Made by a program: the position numbers and the translations under genes. Shown one piece after another: positions 9,001-16,493 of a stretch of 64,000 nucleotides of DNA; the stretch's first letter is position 1; every line of letters begins with the position of its first letter. Origin of the DNA: Streptococcus marimammalium DSM 18627. GTDB taxonomy: Bacteria; Bacillota; Bacilli; Lactobacillales; Streptococcaceae. The DNA lies in the NCBI RefSeq assembly GCF_000380045.1, contig NZ_KB904357.1, forward strand, positions 95,219 to 159,218, written 5' to 3'. Under the pieces are notes generated by a model. That model saw only the letters and a list, made by a program, of their open reading frames with translations. It was not told the origin of the DNA and did not search any database.

Positions 9001-11505
9001 ACTGCTACCTATGACCAAGACAATAGAATTTTCAAAGCCCGTCCAGCTATAGAACATGGAGAATCAGGTATCTTTAGAGAACGTCTTTTCTATCTGCTTG
9101 CTGATGAGGAAGGTTATTATAGTGAAAGCTATAGAAAAGAGGGTGAAGATGGTTTTATTATCTTAGATAATAAAGTGTTTGTTGAAAAACAAGAAGATGG
9201 AAGTTTTGTACTACCTGAAGACTTGACAGACTTCTCTCATGCTTATTATGTTGTTGAAGACTATGCTGGAAATAGTGTGATGTCTTCTTTAGCTGATTTA
9301 ATCAGCATTGGAAATCAAAATGGATTAGTTTCAGTTAAAACATTTAGTGATGAATTAAATACAACCGTTCCATTGGATTTCACTTATTCTGTTAAAGATG
9401 CTAATGGTCAAGAAGTTAAAAAACAATTTCATGGTGAGGATTTAAATCTAATTAAATTGCCATTTGGTACTTATACTATTGATTTATTCTTATATGATGA
9501 AGAGCGAGCTCAGTTAATTAGTGATAGAAGTGTTACTGTAACCGTTTCAGAAGAAGATAGTGTTAAAGATGCAATCTTTAAAGTAAAAGTTTTAGCAAAA
9601 GCTTCTCTTCTTATTGATTTTGACAAAGAATTGCCAAAAGGATCTGAAGTTCAGCTAACAAGTGGTGAAAAAACCAAAATTATATTACCAAACTCAACTT
9701 ATTCACGCACTGATTATGGTAAATATGTACCAACAGGTGACTATCATTTAGCTCTAACTTTACCAACAGGTTATGAAGTTTTAGAAGATTTGGAAACTTT
9801 AATAGTTTCTGTTGTTGAAGATGAGGTTAATACTACAAAACTGACTCTTATCAATAAAAATCCTTTAATTGAAACAATCAACAATCAAACAGATGTGCCA
9901 CTAGAAGCTACTTTTTACAATGCCAGTGAAGAATTAAGAAGAGCTTACTTGGTAAGTCTTGAAAAAGCTCAAAACTTGTTGAAAAATAAGGGACTTCAAT
10001 CTGAGATTGACAAAGCCGTTTTAGAATTACAAACAGCACATCAATCATTAAATGGACAAGAAACAGTTGTAACTTTATTGTCAGAAGAATTAGCAAAAGA
10101 AGCAGATGTTAAAGAAAGTATTCGTTTCATCAATGCTAGCACATTAGAAAAAGAAAACTATACCAATCAATTGGCAAGTGCAAAACAAGTGCTACAAAAA
10201 ACAAGAGTTACTCAAGTTGAAATTGATGCCGCTTTAGAAAATCTAGCCAATGCTAGAGAACAGTTAACTGGACAAGAGACAAACAAGTCAATCTTAAATG
10301 ATTTAGTTTCAAAAGCACCAGAATTTAAAGAAACATCAGCTAAATATCAAAATGCTAGCGATGATAAAAAAGAAGCCTATGACCAGATATTGCAAGAAGC
10401 TCAAGCTCTCTTAGCAAATGATAAAGCAAGTCAAGAAGAGGTAGATGCTCTCTTTAATCAACTTCAAGAATCTATTGATAGTTTGGATGGTCAAGAGATA
10501 AGAGAAATCAAGGTGCCAGATGAGGCACCGAGTTATGATCTACCAGCTTCAGACTTTGTTCCAGAGACTAAAGTACCAGAGGAAGCACCAAGCTATGAGC
10601 TACCAGTTTCAGACTTTGTTCCAGAGACTAAAGTACCAAAAGAAGCACCAAGCTATGAGTTGCCAGTTTCAGACTTTGTTCCAGAGACTAAAGTACCAAA
10701 AGAAGCACCAAGCTATGAGTTGCCAGTTTCAAACTTTGTACCAGAAACTAAGCTACCAGAAGCTGCGCCTATTGCAGATGATAAACCAATGTTTGAGGGT
10801 GAAATGATTGATAAAGGATCAACTACTGTTCCAATACCTGATCAATCAGATAAAAAATCAAAAGACATATCAACTGATACAGAGGTATTGACTTCTTCGA
10901 AAACCCTTATTGATTCAACTAATGGTGTTCGTATTATTCTTGAAAAAGGCGAACGCTCATCAATTGTTGGTTTGAAAATTACTCATAAGGAAACCGCTGA
11001 CGCAGAGACACCAAGTGTTTTAGCATCGCAAGATTATGATTTATTTGACATTGTTTTATTGGACAAAGATGGAAATAGTGTACAACCAACAAAAGATACG
11101 CTTGTCGTCTTACCAGTTGATGCTGGTAAAGAAGTTGAACGTGTCGTTTATCTACCAAATACTTCTACTGAAGAGTCACTAGAATTTACATCAACTAGTT
11201 TTAGAGATGAGAATGATCAGTTACATCAAGCAGTAGTCTTTGTGGCCAAACACTTTAGTGATTATGGATTGGTGTATAAGAAAACCACTGGTTCAACAAC
11301 AAAAACGCAAGTAACACCACTAGCAGTAAATACTAAAAAAGATGTACCTTCTTCAACTCAAGCATCATCTTCTACAACTACTAATGATGTTAAAATCCTA
11401 CCAAAAACAGGTGATACTGATAGCACATCAGCTCTACTTGGCTTAGGATTGATAGTTGGTGGAATGGGAATGGCAACTACTTATCGTAGAAGAAAACAAC
11501 AATAA
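6097..11505 (+). CDS. cell-wall-anchored subtilisin-like (S8) serine protease, LPXTG
   Basis: This 1802-residue surface protease resembles the C5a-peptidase/PrtS/CspA group. ATG 6097 follows AAAGGAGAG and is preferred over an upstream TTG at 6076. A YSIRK-type signal (FSIRKYKVGAVS) ends near TVSA. The S8 triad is Asp169 (IDSGID), His235 (SHGMHVTG) and Ser564 (SGTSMASPHVAG), with oxyanion Asn336 (AAGND). A protease-associated insert lies at about 370-500 and Fn3-like domains follow. Three FIVAR-like helical repeats (about 1262-1466), four 20-residue repeats (about 1472-1558), a further beta domain and LPKTG at 1768-1772 with membrane span and RRRKQQ tail complete it. It likely cleaves host or milk proteins; the substrate is unproven. 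Confidence 0.95.
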   Translation: MSLKQRFSIRKYKVGAVSILLGSIFFVSGAGTVSADSQEKNSFEQVTTLEEVAHQQETPSFSDSDTDEKSSLETVFSEDSQLNIDELSNEATLEMSDSLSTENSQDKNLVEKTEMSYLDVNDKNDVSKTLAAQNSEVKPQNNDSNAIISVPKVWNNGYKGQGTVVSIIDSGIDVEHDVLRITDIEQAKYKSETEIEAAKNKAGINYGKWYNNKVIFGHNYVDNNSELKEADKSSHGMHVTGIATGNPSVENAGELIVGVAPEAQVMFMRVFSDERGGTGPTLYVKAIEDSVKLGADSINLSLGGANGSLVNSDDRLVKAIEEARKAGVTVVIAAGNDGTFGNGISNPSALYPDYGLVASPSTAEDAISVASYNNSTIISPVFKIKELENDSSLNHGLVIYEDPNLSNDTFESGKEYDYVYVGIGREQDYEGKNLDGKIALIERGEITFTEKVATAALKGATGAIVFNNRLGEANLVMSLEEPAYAIPSVFIQKEFGDELAKNNYKILFNNLKTKATNPKAEKLSDFSSWGLSADGELKPDLAAPGGSIYSSINDNEYAMLSGTSMASPHVAGAVALMKQHLSKAFPDMSKEEIAKNIKLLLMSTARAHFNKDTKAYTSPRQQGAGIIDVAAATQANLYLTGSKGNEGSIALGNVQDKIKFNLTLHNIGDEAKELNYITHLNTDKVENGLVTLEPLELKRVQGEKIRIEARQTKTITIDMDVSSFDEQLRTVMPNGYFLEGFVRFTDPTDGGEVVSIPYVGFKGEFQNLEVIEKPIYDIVAKEESGFYFIPNESREVPSSEHYTALITTTSDTLVSTGEKTPIDLKVLGTYQSEDGSYILELDDNGKPHLAVSPNDDQNQDSFAFKGVFLRNFNNLRAKIYHFDDKEKTTPLWVSSAQNGEKNYYSGNPRNPLSTLLFETEWGGTTTDGLPLDDGKYQYVLTYYSDVPGSDKQEMTFDIILDRQAPTLTTATYDQDNRIFKARPAIEHGESGIFRERLFYLLADEEGYYSESYRKEGEDGFIILDNKVFVEKQEDGSFVLPEDLTDFSHAYYVVEDYAGNSVMSSLADLISIGNQNGLVSVKTFSDELNTTVPLDFTYSVKDANGQEVKKQFHGEDLNLIKLPFGTYTIDLFLYDEERAQLISDRSVTVTVSEEDSVKDAIFKVKVLAKASLLIDFDKELPKGSEVQLTSGEKTKIILPNSTYSRTDYGKYVPTGDYHLALTLPTGYEVLEDLETLIVSVVEDEVNTTKLTLINKNPLIETINNQTDVPLEATFYNASEELRRAYLVSLEKAQNLLKNKGLQSEIDKAVLELQTAHQSLNGQETVVTLLSEELAKEADVKESIRFINASTLEKENYTNQLASAKQVLQKTRVTQVEIDAALENLANAREQLTGQETNKSILNDLVSKAPEFKETSAKYQNASDDKKEAYDQILQEAQALLANDKASQEEVDALFNQLQESIDSLDGQEIREIKVPDEAPSYDLPASDFVPETKVPEEAPSYELPVSDFVPETKVPKEAPSYELPVSDFVPETKVPKEAPSYELPVSNFVPETKLPEAAPIADDKPMFEGEMIDKGSTTVPIPDQSDKKSKDISTDTEVLTSSKTLIDSTNGVRIILEKGERSSIVGLKITHKETADAETPSVLASQDYDLFDIVLLDKDGNSVQPTKDTLVVLPVDAGKEVERVVYLPNTSTEESLEFTSTSFRDENDQLHQAVVFVAKHFSDYGLVYKKTTGSTTKTQVTPLAVNTKKDVPSSTQASSSTTTNDVKILPKTGDTDSTSALLGLGLIVGGMGMATTYRRRKQQ
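10511..10770 (+). repeat. 60-bp in-frame tandem repeats in the protease gene
   Basis: Slightly more than four 60-bp units code for a 20-residue motif of the form VPxEAPSYELPVSDFVPETK. Units two to four are nearly identical in DNA and the last has drifted. The proline-rich, acidic motif probably forms a stalk spanning the cell wall. Copy number can change by slippage or recombination without breaking the frame. Confidence 0.92.
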
Positions 11506-11555
11506 GTTTGAGTAGATGATAGTGTTTAACTAATATCTAAACATCTTAAAAAAAC

Positions 11556-11600
11556 ACACTCTGATAGATAGATTTAAGTCTTTCTGCCAGAGTGTTTTTA
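11556..11600 (+). terminator. terminator of the surface protease gene
   Basis: ACACTCTG (11556-11563) pairs with CAGAGTGT (11588-11595), followed by TTTTTA. The loop is long, about 24 bases. No gene is seen in the rest of the gap to 11751. It also holds an extended -10 (TGGTATAAT, 11652-11660) that probably serves the next gene. Confidence 0.7.
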
Positions 11601-11751
11601 TTATGAAAAGTTATCAACTATTCTTATGCTACAACGTGATGTATAGTAATATGGTATAATCTAACATATCATCACAAATCTTTAAGCAACGTTACATGAT
11701 GAAAATATTAAACAAAGAAGAAAATCATTTTAAAAAAGTAGGTGGGAGAAA

Positions 11752-12963
11752 ATGAACTATCGTTTTATTAGTTTTTTAGTTGTTATATTAATGATTATAT
11801 CAGGCTGTTCAAACACTCATAAAAATAAAGAGACTACGGATAAAGATATTAAAACAAAAAAGATAATATCAGAAGAAAATATAGGAACTATTGATTTATC
11901 TGGTACTTTTTATAGTAATTCAGGAGAGACTGCAACTCTTAAATCATTAAATGATAATAAGTGGGAGATAGCTTATTCCACATTAGATGGTGATGTTACA
12001 GCCACTTTTGAAACAAAGTGGGAACAAACAGATGGCATGAGTAAGTCAGAAACACCAATGACAAAATCGGATGGTTATTTGGGTTTTACCACTATTGTGG
12101 AATATAAAAGCAAAACGGATATCAAAATAACGATGACCGATGGCAACCCAAGCCACCAAATGACATTCACAAAAAAAGAACCTAGTGAGTTAGAAAAGTA
12201 TGATGTTGTCTTACAAGGTGATTTAACACCATTTGAGGGACATTTTTCTACTGATGCATTTAATAGAATTGTAGCAGATTCAGGCTTCACCTATGGTGGT
12301 TATACTCCTGAGGATTATTTTAGTGACAGAACCACAGTATTTCCTACCATTAAAAAGGATGGGTATTGGAATGGGATTTTATCTCATGGTAATTTTGCTA
12401 TTAGCCCCTCCAACTTACCTACCAAAAGAGATGGTTATTATGTTGTTTATTTGTATGGTACTAATATAGGAGCAAACAATGCCGAAATGACCTTGTTACT
12501 TGTGCCACCAAAGATAAAAGGGCCAGATGGGATTGTCAGTCAAGAAAGACGAGCCTTTATAGAAGGTATTGATGGCAGTCTTGATTTGTTAGAGTATCTT
12601 GAAAAAGATTGGTGGAAAGCCTATCAATCGCAAGAAAAAGATTTAGATATAGAGGCTATTAATAATGGAGATTTCTCTTCTCTAGTGGGAACTTGGAAAA
12701 ATGGTAAAGGCAATACTCTTGTGATAAACGAGGATGGTTCGACAAATAGCGGTGCACAAATAAAGTCTGTTCAAAATTCTGATAAAATTAGTTTAGTACC
12801 TTATGCAGGTATAGGTGATAACTTCACAGGTGTAGCACTTGGGTTATATAAAATTGGTTTTAAAAACCCTGATGGGGATCAAAGTGATACTAGTCGTCCT
12901 CGCCTGATAATCACGCAACAAGGAGGGAATTACCCTGCAGATAGCTATTATTATCGCCAATAA
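11752..12963 (+). CDS. DUF6287-type surface lipoprotein
   Basis: This 403-residue exported protein has a lipoprotein signal ending IISGC (lipidated Cys19), then a Lys/Asp-rich linker. Two related beta modules are visible: GTFYSNSGETATLKSL near residue 47 and GTWKNGKGNTLVINEDG near residue 315, matching what is called DUF6287 in streptococci. The middle part contains FEGHFSTDAF and no catalytic motif I recognise. It is probably an envelope protein of unknown function. The ATG follows TAGGTGGGAGAAA. It is a single gene between the protease and the pyr operon, and its function should not be assumed. Confidence 0.75.
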   Translation: MNYRFISFLVVILMIISGCSNTHKNKETTDKDIKTKKIISEENIGTIDLSGTFYSNSGETATLKSLNDNKWEIAYSTLDGDVTATFETKWEQTDGMSKSETPMTKSDGYLGFTTIVEYKSKTDIKITMTDGNPSHQMTFTKKEPSELEKYDVVLQGDLTPFEGHFSTDAFNRIVADSGFTYGGYTPEDYFSDRTTVFPTIKKDGYWNGILSHGNFAISPSNLPTKRDGYYVVYLYGTNIGANNAEMTLLLVPPKIKGPDGIVSQERRAFIEGIDGSLDLLEYLEKDWWKAYQSQEKDLDIEAINNGDFSSLVGTWKNGKGNTLVINEDGSTNSGAQIKSVQNSDKISLVPYAGIGDNFTGVALGLYKIGFKNPDGDQSDTSRPRLIITQQGGNYPADSYYYRQ

Positions 12964-12997
12964 TTTCCACTTTTTCTTCAATTTTTTTAAAAATTGA

Positions 12998-13027
12998 TTG
13001 ACAAAGTTATTGTTCGTATGCTAAGAT
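12998..13027 (+). promoter_or_regulatory. promoter of the pyr operon
   Basis: A perfect TTGACA (12998-13003), an 18-bp spacer and an extended -10 TGCTAAGAT (13019-13027) predict transcription starting near 13034. It is about 290 bases upstream of pyrK, leaving a long leader. An AT-rich dyad at about 12979-12998, TCAATTTTT/AAAATTGA, may end the previous transcript but lacks a T-run. Confidence 0.8.
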
Positions 13028-13067
13028 AGGAAAGATAAAAAATAGAATAAATGAAAAGGAGAGACGA

Positions 13068-13253
13068 ATGTTTAATCACTTAAAGCAAACAATTATCTTT
13101 GATAGTTCAGCTTTTGGTCATGGTCGTCTCTTTTCTATTTTCAAATCATTCGTGTTACTGGTACAAATGCAATACCAGTTATTTAAAGCTTTTTGCTTTT
13201 CTATTTTCACTTTTGATAATATTATTTTTACCAGTTTTGCTTTGGCGCTTTAG
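13068..13253 (+). CDS. putative pyr operon leader peptide (61 codons)
   Basis: ATG 13068 follows AAAAGGAGAG at good spacing. The 61-residue product is very hydrophobic and has 13 Phe residues, many from TTT codons, so the second half of the message is strikingly U-rich (13181-13240). Its TAG at 13251-13253 lies inside the loop of the operon's leader terminator. I recognise no family. The likely role is its translation rather than its product, as for PyrL of enterobacteria. It could also be a spurious ORF, but the ribosome site, U-runs and stop position together argue against chance. Confidence 0.55.
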   Translation: MFNHLKQTIIFDSSAFGHGRLFSIFKSFVLLVQMQYQLFKAFCFSIFTFDNIIFTSFALAL

Positions 13254-13277
13254 TCATTGTCATTACTGGTTTTTTTA
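13157..13277 (+). promoter_or_regulatory. transcription attenuator of the pyr operon
   Basis: Four related segments are present: ACTGGTA (13157-13163), TACCAGT (13173-13179), a second TACCAGT (13229-13235) and ACTGGT (13265-13270) followed by seven Ts (13271-13276 plus 13270). Segments 3 and 4 make an intrinsic terminator; 1 and 2 make an upstream hairpin; pairing 1:3 or 2:4 would be alternatives. A ribosome at the leader stop codon (13251) would cover the terminator. No PyrR-type AGAGAGGCU box was seen. Confidence 0.65.
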
Positions 13278-13323
13278 TGGTCAAAAAGTGATTATCATCC
13301 CATGCTGAAATGAAAGGATTGTC

Positions 13324-14148
13324 ATGCTAAGAGAACGGTTTACTATTATAAAACATAATAGGATTGCAAAAGATGTCTTTCAATTAGAACTGTCAGGTGA
13401 TGTTAGTCAAATTAATGCTCCCGGTCAATTTGTTAACCTTCAGATACCAGGTTTTTACTTACGACGCCCTATTTCCATCTGTGACTGGACTATTGATAAT
13501 AACGCCAAAGAAAGTCGCTTATTGCTGATTTATAAGGTGGTAGGAGAAGGAACAAATAAGCTCTCCCAGTTAGCTATTGGAGAAGAATTAGAGTTACTCT
13601 TGCCACTTGGAGTTGGTTTTGATGTGAGTAAAACAACTTCTAAAACAGTTTTGTGTGGTGGCGGTGTTGGGATTCCTCCATTGGTTGGTCTAGCTAGACA
13701 AATGATTGCAGTAGGTAAAACACCTCAAGTGCTTCTAGGTTTTAATAGTAAGGAAGATATTTTTGGTCTAAATCTTTTTCAAGAGATAGGGATTGAACCA
13801 CTTGTTACGACGGTTGATGGTAGTCAAGGAAACAAAGGATTTGTCACTGATGTTTTAAAAAAATTAACATTTGATTATATCTGTTGTTGTGGTCCTGAAG
13901 GAATGCTAAAAGCCATCCATAACTTGTTATTAGAGAATCCCAAAGGTAATAGTAAAGACATTTCAATAAAGAGTCAGACGATACATACACAAACTGCTTT
14001 GGATGGTCAATTTAGTTTGGAAGCTCGTATGGCTTGTGGTTTTGGTGCTTGTATGGGTTGCTCGAAAAAAACAAAATCAGGTTATAAGAGAATTTGTAAA
14101 GAGGGCCCTGTTTTTGAAAAATCTGAACTGATATGGGAGATGACTTGA
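13324..14148 (+). CDS. pyrK: dihydroorotate dehydrogenase B, electron-transfer subunit
   Basis: This 274-residue flavo-iron-sulfur protein passes electrons from dihydroorotate, oxidised by PyrD-B, to NAD+. RRPISICDW at residues 47-55 is the FAD-binding signature, and CGGGVGIPPLVGLARQ is the NAD-side glycine motif. Cys238, 243, 246 and 258 form the C-terminal [2Fe-2S] ligand set. The ATG follows GAAAGGA. It is the first structural gene after the attenuator and overlaps pyrD at TGATG, indicating translational coupling of the two subunits. Confidence 0.95.
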   Translation: MLRERFTIIKHNRIAKDVFQLELSGDVSQINAPGQFVNLQIPGFYLRRPISICDWTIDNNAKESRLLLIYKVVGEGTNKLSQLAIGEELELLLPLGVGFDVSKTTSKTVLCGGGVGIPPLVGLARQMIAVGKTPQVLLGFNSKEDIFGLNLFQEIGIEPLVTTVDGSQGNKGFVTDVLKKLTFDYICCCGPEGMLKAIHNLLLENPKGNSKDISIKSQTIHTQTALDGQFSLEARMACGFGACMGCSKKTKSGYKRICKEGPVFEKSELIWEMT

Positions 14149-15056
14149 TGAATACAGAAGTTACCTTAAGCGGGATAACATTAAGTAATCCGATTATTCC
14201 AGCTAGTGGAACGTTTGGTTACGGTAAAGAGTTTGCTGATTTATATGATATCAATATCTTAGGAGCCTTCTCTTTTAAGGGAACAACAAAAGAAGAACGC
14301 TTTGGGAATCCGTTACCACGTATTGCTGAGTGTCCAATGGGATTGATTAATTCTGTCGGTCTCCAAAATCCTGGAGTTGAGGCTGTTATCAATAAAGAAT
14401 TACCGGAACTTGCTAAATATTACCATAAACCGCTCATTGCTAATATTAGTGGCTTTTCTATTGAAGAATATACCTATTGCGCTGAGCGGCTTGATAAACA
14501 AGATCAAGTCAGTCTTCTTGAAATTAATGTTAGTTGTCCTAATGTCCATAATGGCGGGATGGCTTACGGTGTTTCTCCTGATAGTGTTTATGATGTCACA
14601 CAAGCTGTTAAGGCTGTTACCAAAAAACCCATCTACATTAAACTTAGCCCAAATGTTACTGACATTATAGAAATTGCTAAGGCTTGTGAAGCTGCAGGAG
14701 CTGATGGATTAAGTTTGATTAATACTTTACTGGGAATGCGAATAGATACTAAAAGTAGGTCTTGTGTGATTGCCAATAAAATGGGAGGTTTTTCAGGTCC
14801 AGCAGTTTTCCCTGTCGCACTTAGGATGGTCTATCAGGTGGCTCAAGAGACGTCTCTTCCAATTATTGGTATTGGAGGTGTCTCATCAACCAATGATGTT
14901 ATTGAAATGATGATGGCTGGTGCAAGTGCAGTTCAAATAGGTTCGGCGAATTTGATTAATCCTTATATTTGTAAAGAAATTATTGAAGAGTTACCAAAAA
15001 AGATGGCGGAACTAGGCATTACAAAGTTATCAGATATTATTGGTGTTGCTTTATAA
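14148..15056 (+). CDS. pyrDb: dihydroorotate dehydrogenase B, catalytic subunit
   Basis: This class 1B flavoenzyme oxidises dihydroorotate to orotate. The start at 14148 gives 302 residues, overlaps the pyrK stop by one base and has GGGAGA upstream; an ATG at 14133 is less likely. LEINVSCPNVHNGG holds the catalytic Cys of class 1 enzymes, and GIGGVSSTNDVIEMMMAGAS is the phosphate/FMN-binding end. Next to pyrK it makes the heterotetrameric NAD-linked enzyme. Confidence 0.95.
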   Translation: MNTEVTLSGITLSNPIIPASGTFGYGKEFADLYDINILGAFSFKGTTKEERFGNPLPRIAECPMGLINSVGLQNPGVEAVINKELPELAKYYHKPLIANISGFSIEEYTYCAERLDKQDQVSLLEINVSCPNVHNGGMAYGVSPDSVYDVTQAVKAVTKKPIYIKLSPNVTDIIEIAKACEAAGADGLSLINTLLGMRIDTKSRSCVIANKMGGFSGPAVFPVALRMVYQVAQETSLPIIGIGGVSSTNDVIEMMMAGASAVQIGSANLINPYICKEIIEELPKKMAELGITKLSDIIGVAL

Positions 15057-15099
15057 TATGTTGTTATTAATTGAAATATTAAAGGGAGGTTAACCATTG

Positions 15100-15825
15100 A
15101 TGTTAAAACAAACACCTAAGGCTGTCATTGTTGCTCTTGATTTTTCAAATAAACAAGAGACACTTGCCTTTTTAGATAAATTTCCTGAAGGGAAGTTATT
15201 TGTGAAGGTTGGAATGGAGCTGTTTTATAGTGAAGGTCCAGCTATTATCAAAGAAATTAAATCGCGTGGCCATCACATTTTTCTCGATTTAAAACTACAT
15301 GATATCCCACATACCGTTGAAAAGGCGATGAGTGTTTTAGCCAATTTAGAAGTAGACATGGTTAATGTTCATGCTGCAGGCACCATTGATATGATGGTGG
15401 CTGCACTAAAAGGCTTGACATGTCAAGCTGCTAATCAGTCAAAAAAGCGTCCAATTATTATAGCTGTCACTCAGTTGACCTCAACAGATGAAGTAAGGAT
15501 GCAAAAAGATCTCTTAATTTCATCAACGCTTGAAGAGACTGTTAAAATCTATGCTCAAAACGCCAAAACAGCTGGACTTGATGGCGTTGTTTGCTCACCC
15601 CATGAAGCACAGATGATTCACGAGAATTGTGGTAAAGACTTTTTAACAGTAACACCTGGGATTAGGTTTTTAGATAACGAAAAAGACGACCAAGTGAGGA
15701 TTACCACTCCAGAAAAAGCAAAACTATTAGGATCAGATTTTATTGTGGTAGGTAGACCGATTACGATGGCAAAAGATCCAGTTTTAGCATATGAGAGATG
15801 TCAGCAAGAATTTTTAAAAGGATAA
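15100..15825 (+). CDS. pyrF: orotidine-5'-phosphate decarboxylase
   Basis: This 241-residue enzyme catalyses the last step to UMP. The active-site segment FLDLKLHDIPHTVEKA carries the Lys-Asp pair, and TPGIRF plus FIVVGRPI are the phosphate-binding elements. ATG 15100 follows AAAGGGAGG. It ends directly before pyrE in the same operon. Confidence 0.95.
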   Translation: MLKQTPKAVIVALDFSNKQETLAFLDKFPEGKLFVKVGMELFYSEGPAIIKEIKSRGHHIFLDLKLHDIPHTVEKAMSVLANLEVDMVNVHAAGTIDMMVAALKGLTCQAANQSKKRPIIIAVTQLTSTDEVRMQKDLLISSTLEETVKIYAQNAKTAGLDGVVCSPHEAQMIHENCGKDFLTVTPGIRFLDNEKDDQVRITTPEKAKLLGSDFIVVGRPITMAKDPVLAYERCQQEFLKG

Positions 15826-15839
15826 AAAGGAGGAAGATG

Positions 15840-16490
15840 ATGATAAAAGATTTGAGTACAACAATTGCTAAAGGTCTCTTAGAAATTAATGCTGTTTTTC
15901 TAAGACCTGATGAGCCTTTTACTTGGGCTTCAGGAATTAAAAGTCCTATTTATTGTGATAATCGCTTAACTTTAACCTCACCAGAAGTTAGGACAATGAT
16001 TGAAGAAGGATTGGTAAAGATTGTTAAATCTCAATTTCCTAGCTGTGAAATATTAATGGGTACAAGTACAGCTGGTATTGCTCATGCTGCTATTGTTGGT
16101 CATCTTATGAATCTACCTATGGGTTATGTAAGAGGATCAGCCAAAGGACACGGTCGAACTAACCAAATTGAAGGGAAGTTAATGCCAGGACAAAAAGTAG
16201 TGGTCATTGAAGATTTAATTTCAACAGCCGGATCAGCTATTGATACCGTTAATGTTTTAAGAGAATTTGGTGCGGATGTTTTAGGAATTGCCAGTATTTT
16301 TACTTATGGCATGGCAAAAGCTGATGAGCGTTTGAAAGAAAATCAAGTCATCAATCATAGTCTTTCTAATCTTGATGTGTTACTGGATGTTGCAGTTAAT
16401 CAAGCAGACATAACAATAGAACAAAAAGAGAAAATCATTGCTTTTAGAAACAACCCAACAGATGAATCATGGATGAAAGGAAACAATTAA
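15840..16490 (+). CDS. pyrE: orotate phosphoribosyltransferase
   Basis: It joins orotate to PRPP to make OMP. The PRPP loop is VVVIEDLISTAGSAID. The start is at one of two adjacent ATGs (15837 or 15840), just after AAAAAGGAGGA. From 15840 the protein has 216 residues, slightly longer than the usual 205-213. In most phosphoribosyltransferases the loop reads DDxxTTG; here it is EDLISTAG, a common PyrE variant. Confidence 0.94.
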   Translation: MIKDLSTTIAKGLLEINAVFLRPDEPFTWASGIKSPIYCDNRLTLTSPEVRTMIEEGLVKIVKSQFPSCEILMGTSTAGIAHAAIVGHLMNLPMGYVRGSAKGHGRTNQIEGKLMPGQKVVVIEDLISTAGSAIDTVNVLREFGADVLGIASIFTYGMAKADERLKENQVINHSLSNLDVLLDVAVNQADITIEQKEKIIAFRNNPTDESWMKGNN

Positions 16491-16493
16491 ACA

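Noticed and set aside
10511-10770. CRISPR array
   Set aside because: The 60-bp units are directly adjacent without spacers, keep one reading frame and encode a regular 20-residue motif inside the LPXTG protein.
10520-10807. 95-codon ORF over the stalk repeats
   Set aside because: It is a repeat-driven shadow frame of the protease gene without a ribosome site.
13099-13308. 69-codon ORF in the pyr leader in another frame
   Set aside because: It has no ribosome site and runs through the terminator. The ORF at 13068 has a proper ribosome site.
13028-13323. Standard PyrR-dependent attenuator
   Set aside because: I looked for an AGAGAGGCU-like binding loop on the leader and saw none. The only GA-rich element is the ribosome site of the leader ORF. 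PyrR control cannot be excluded without binding data.
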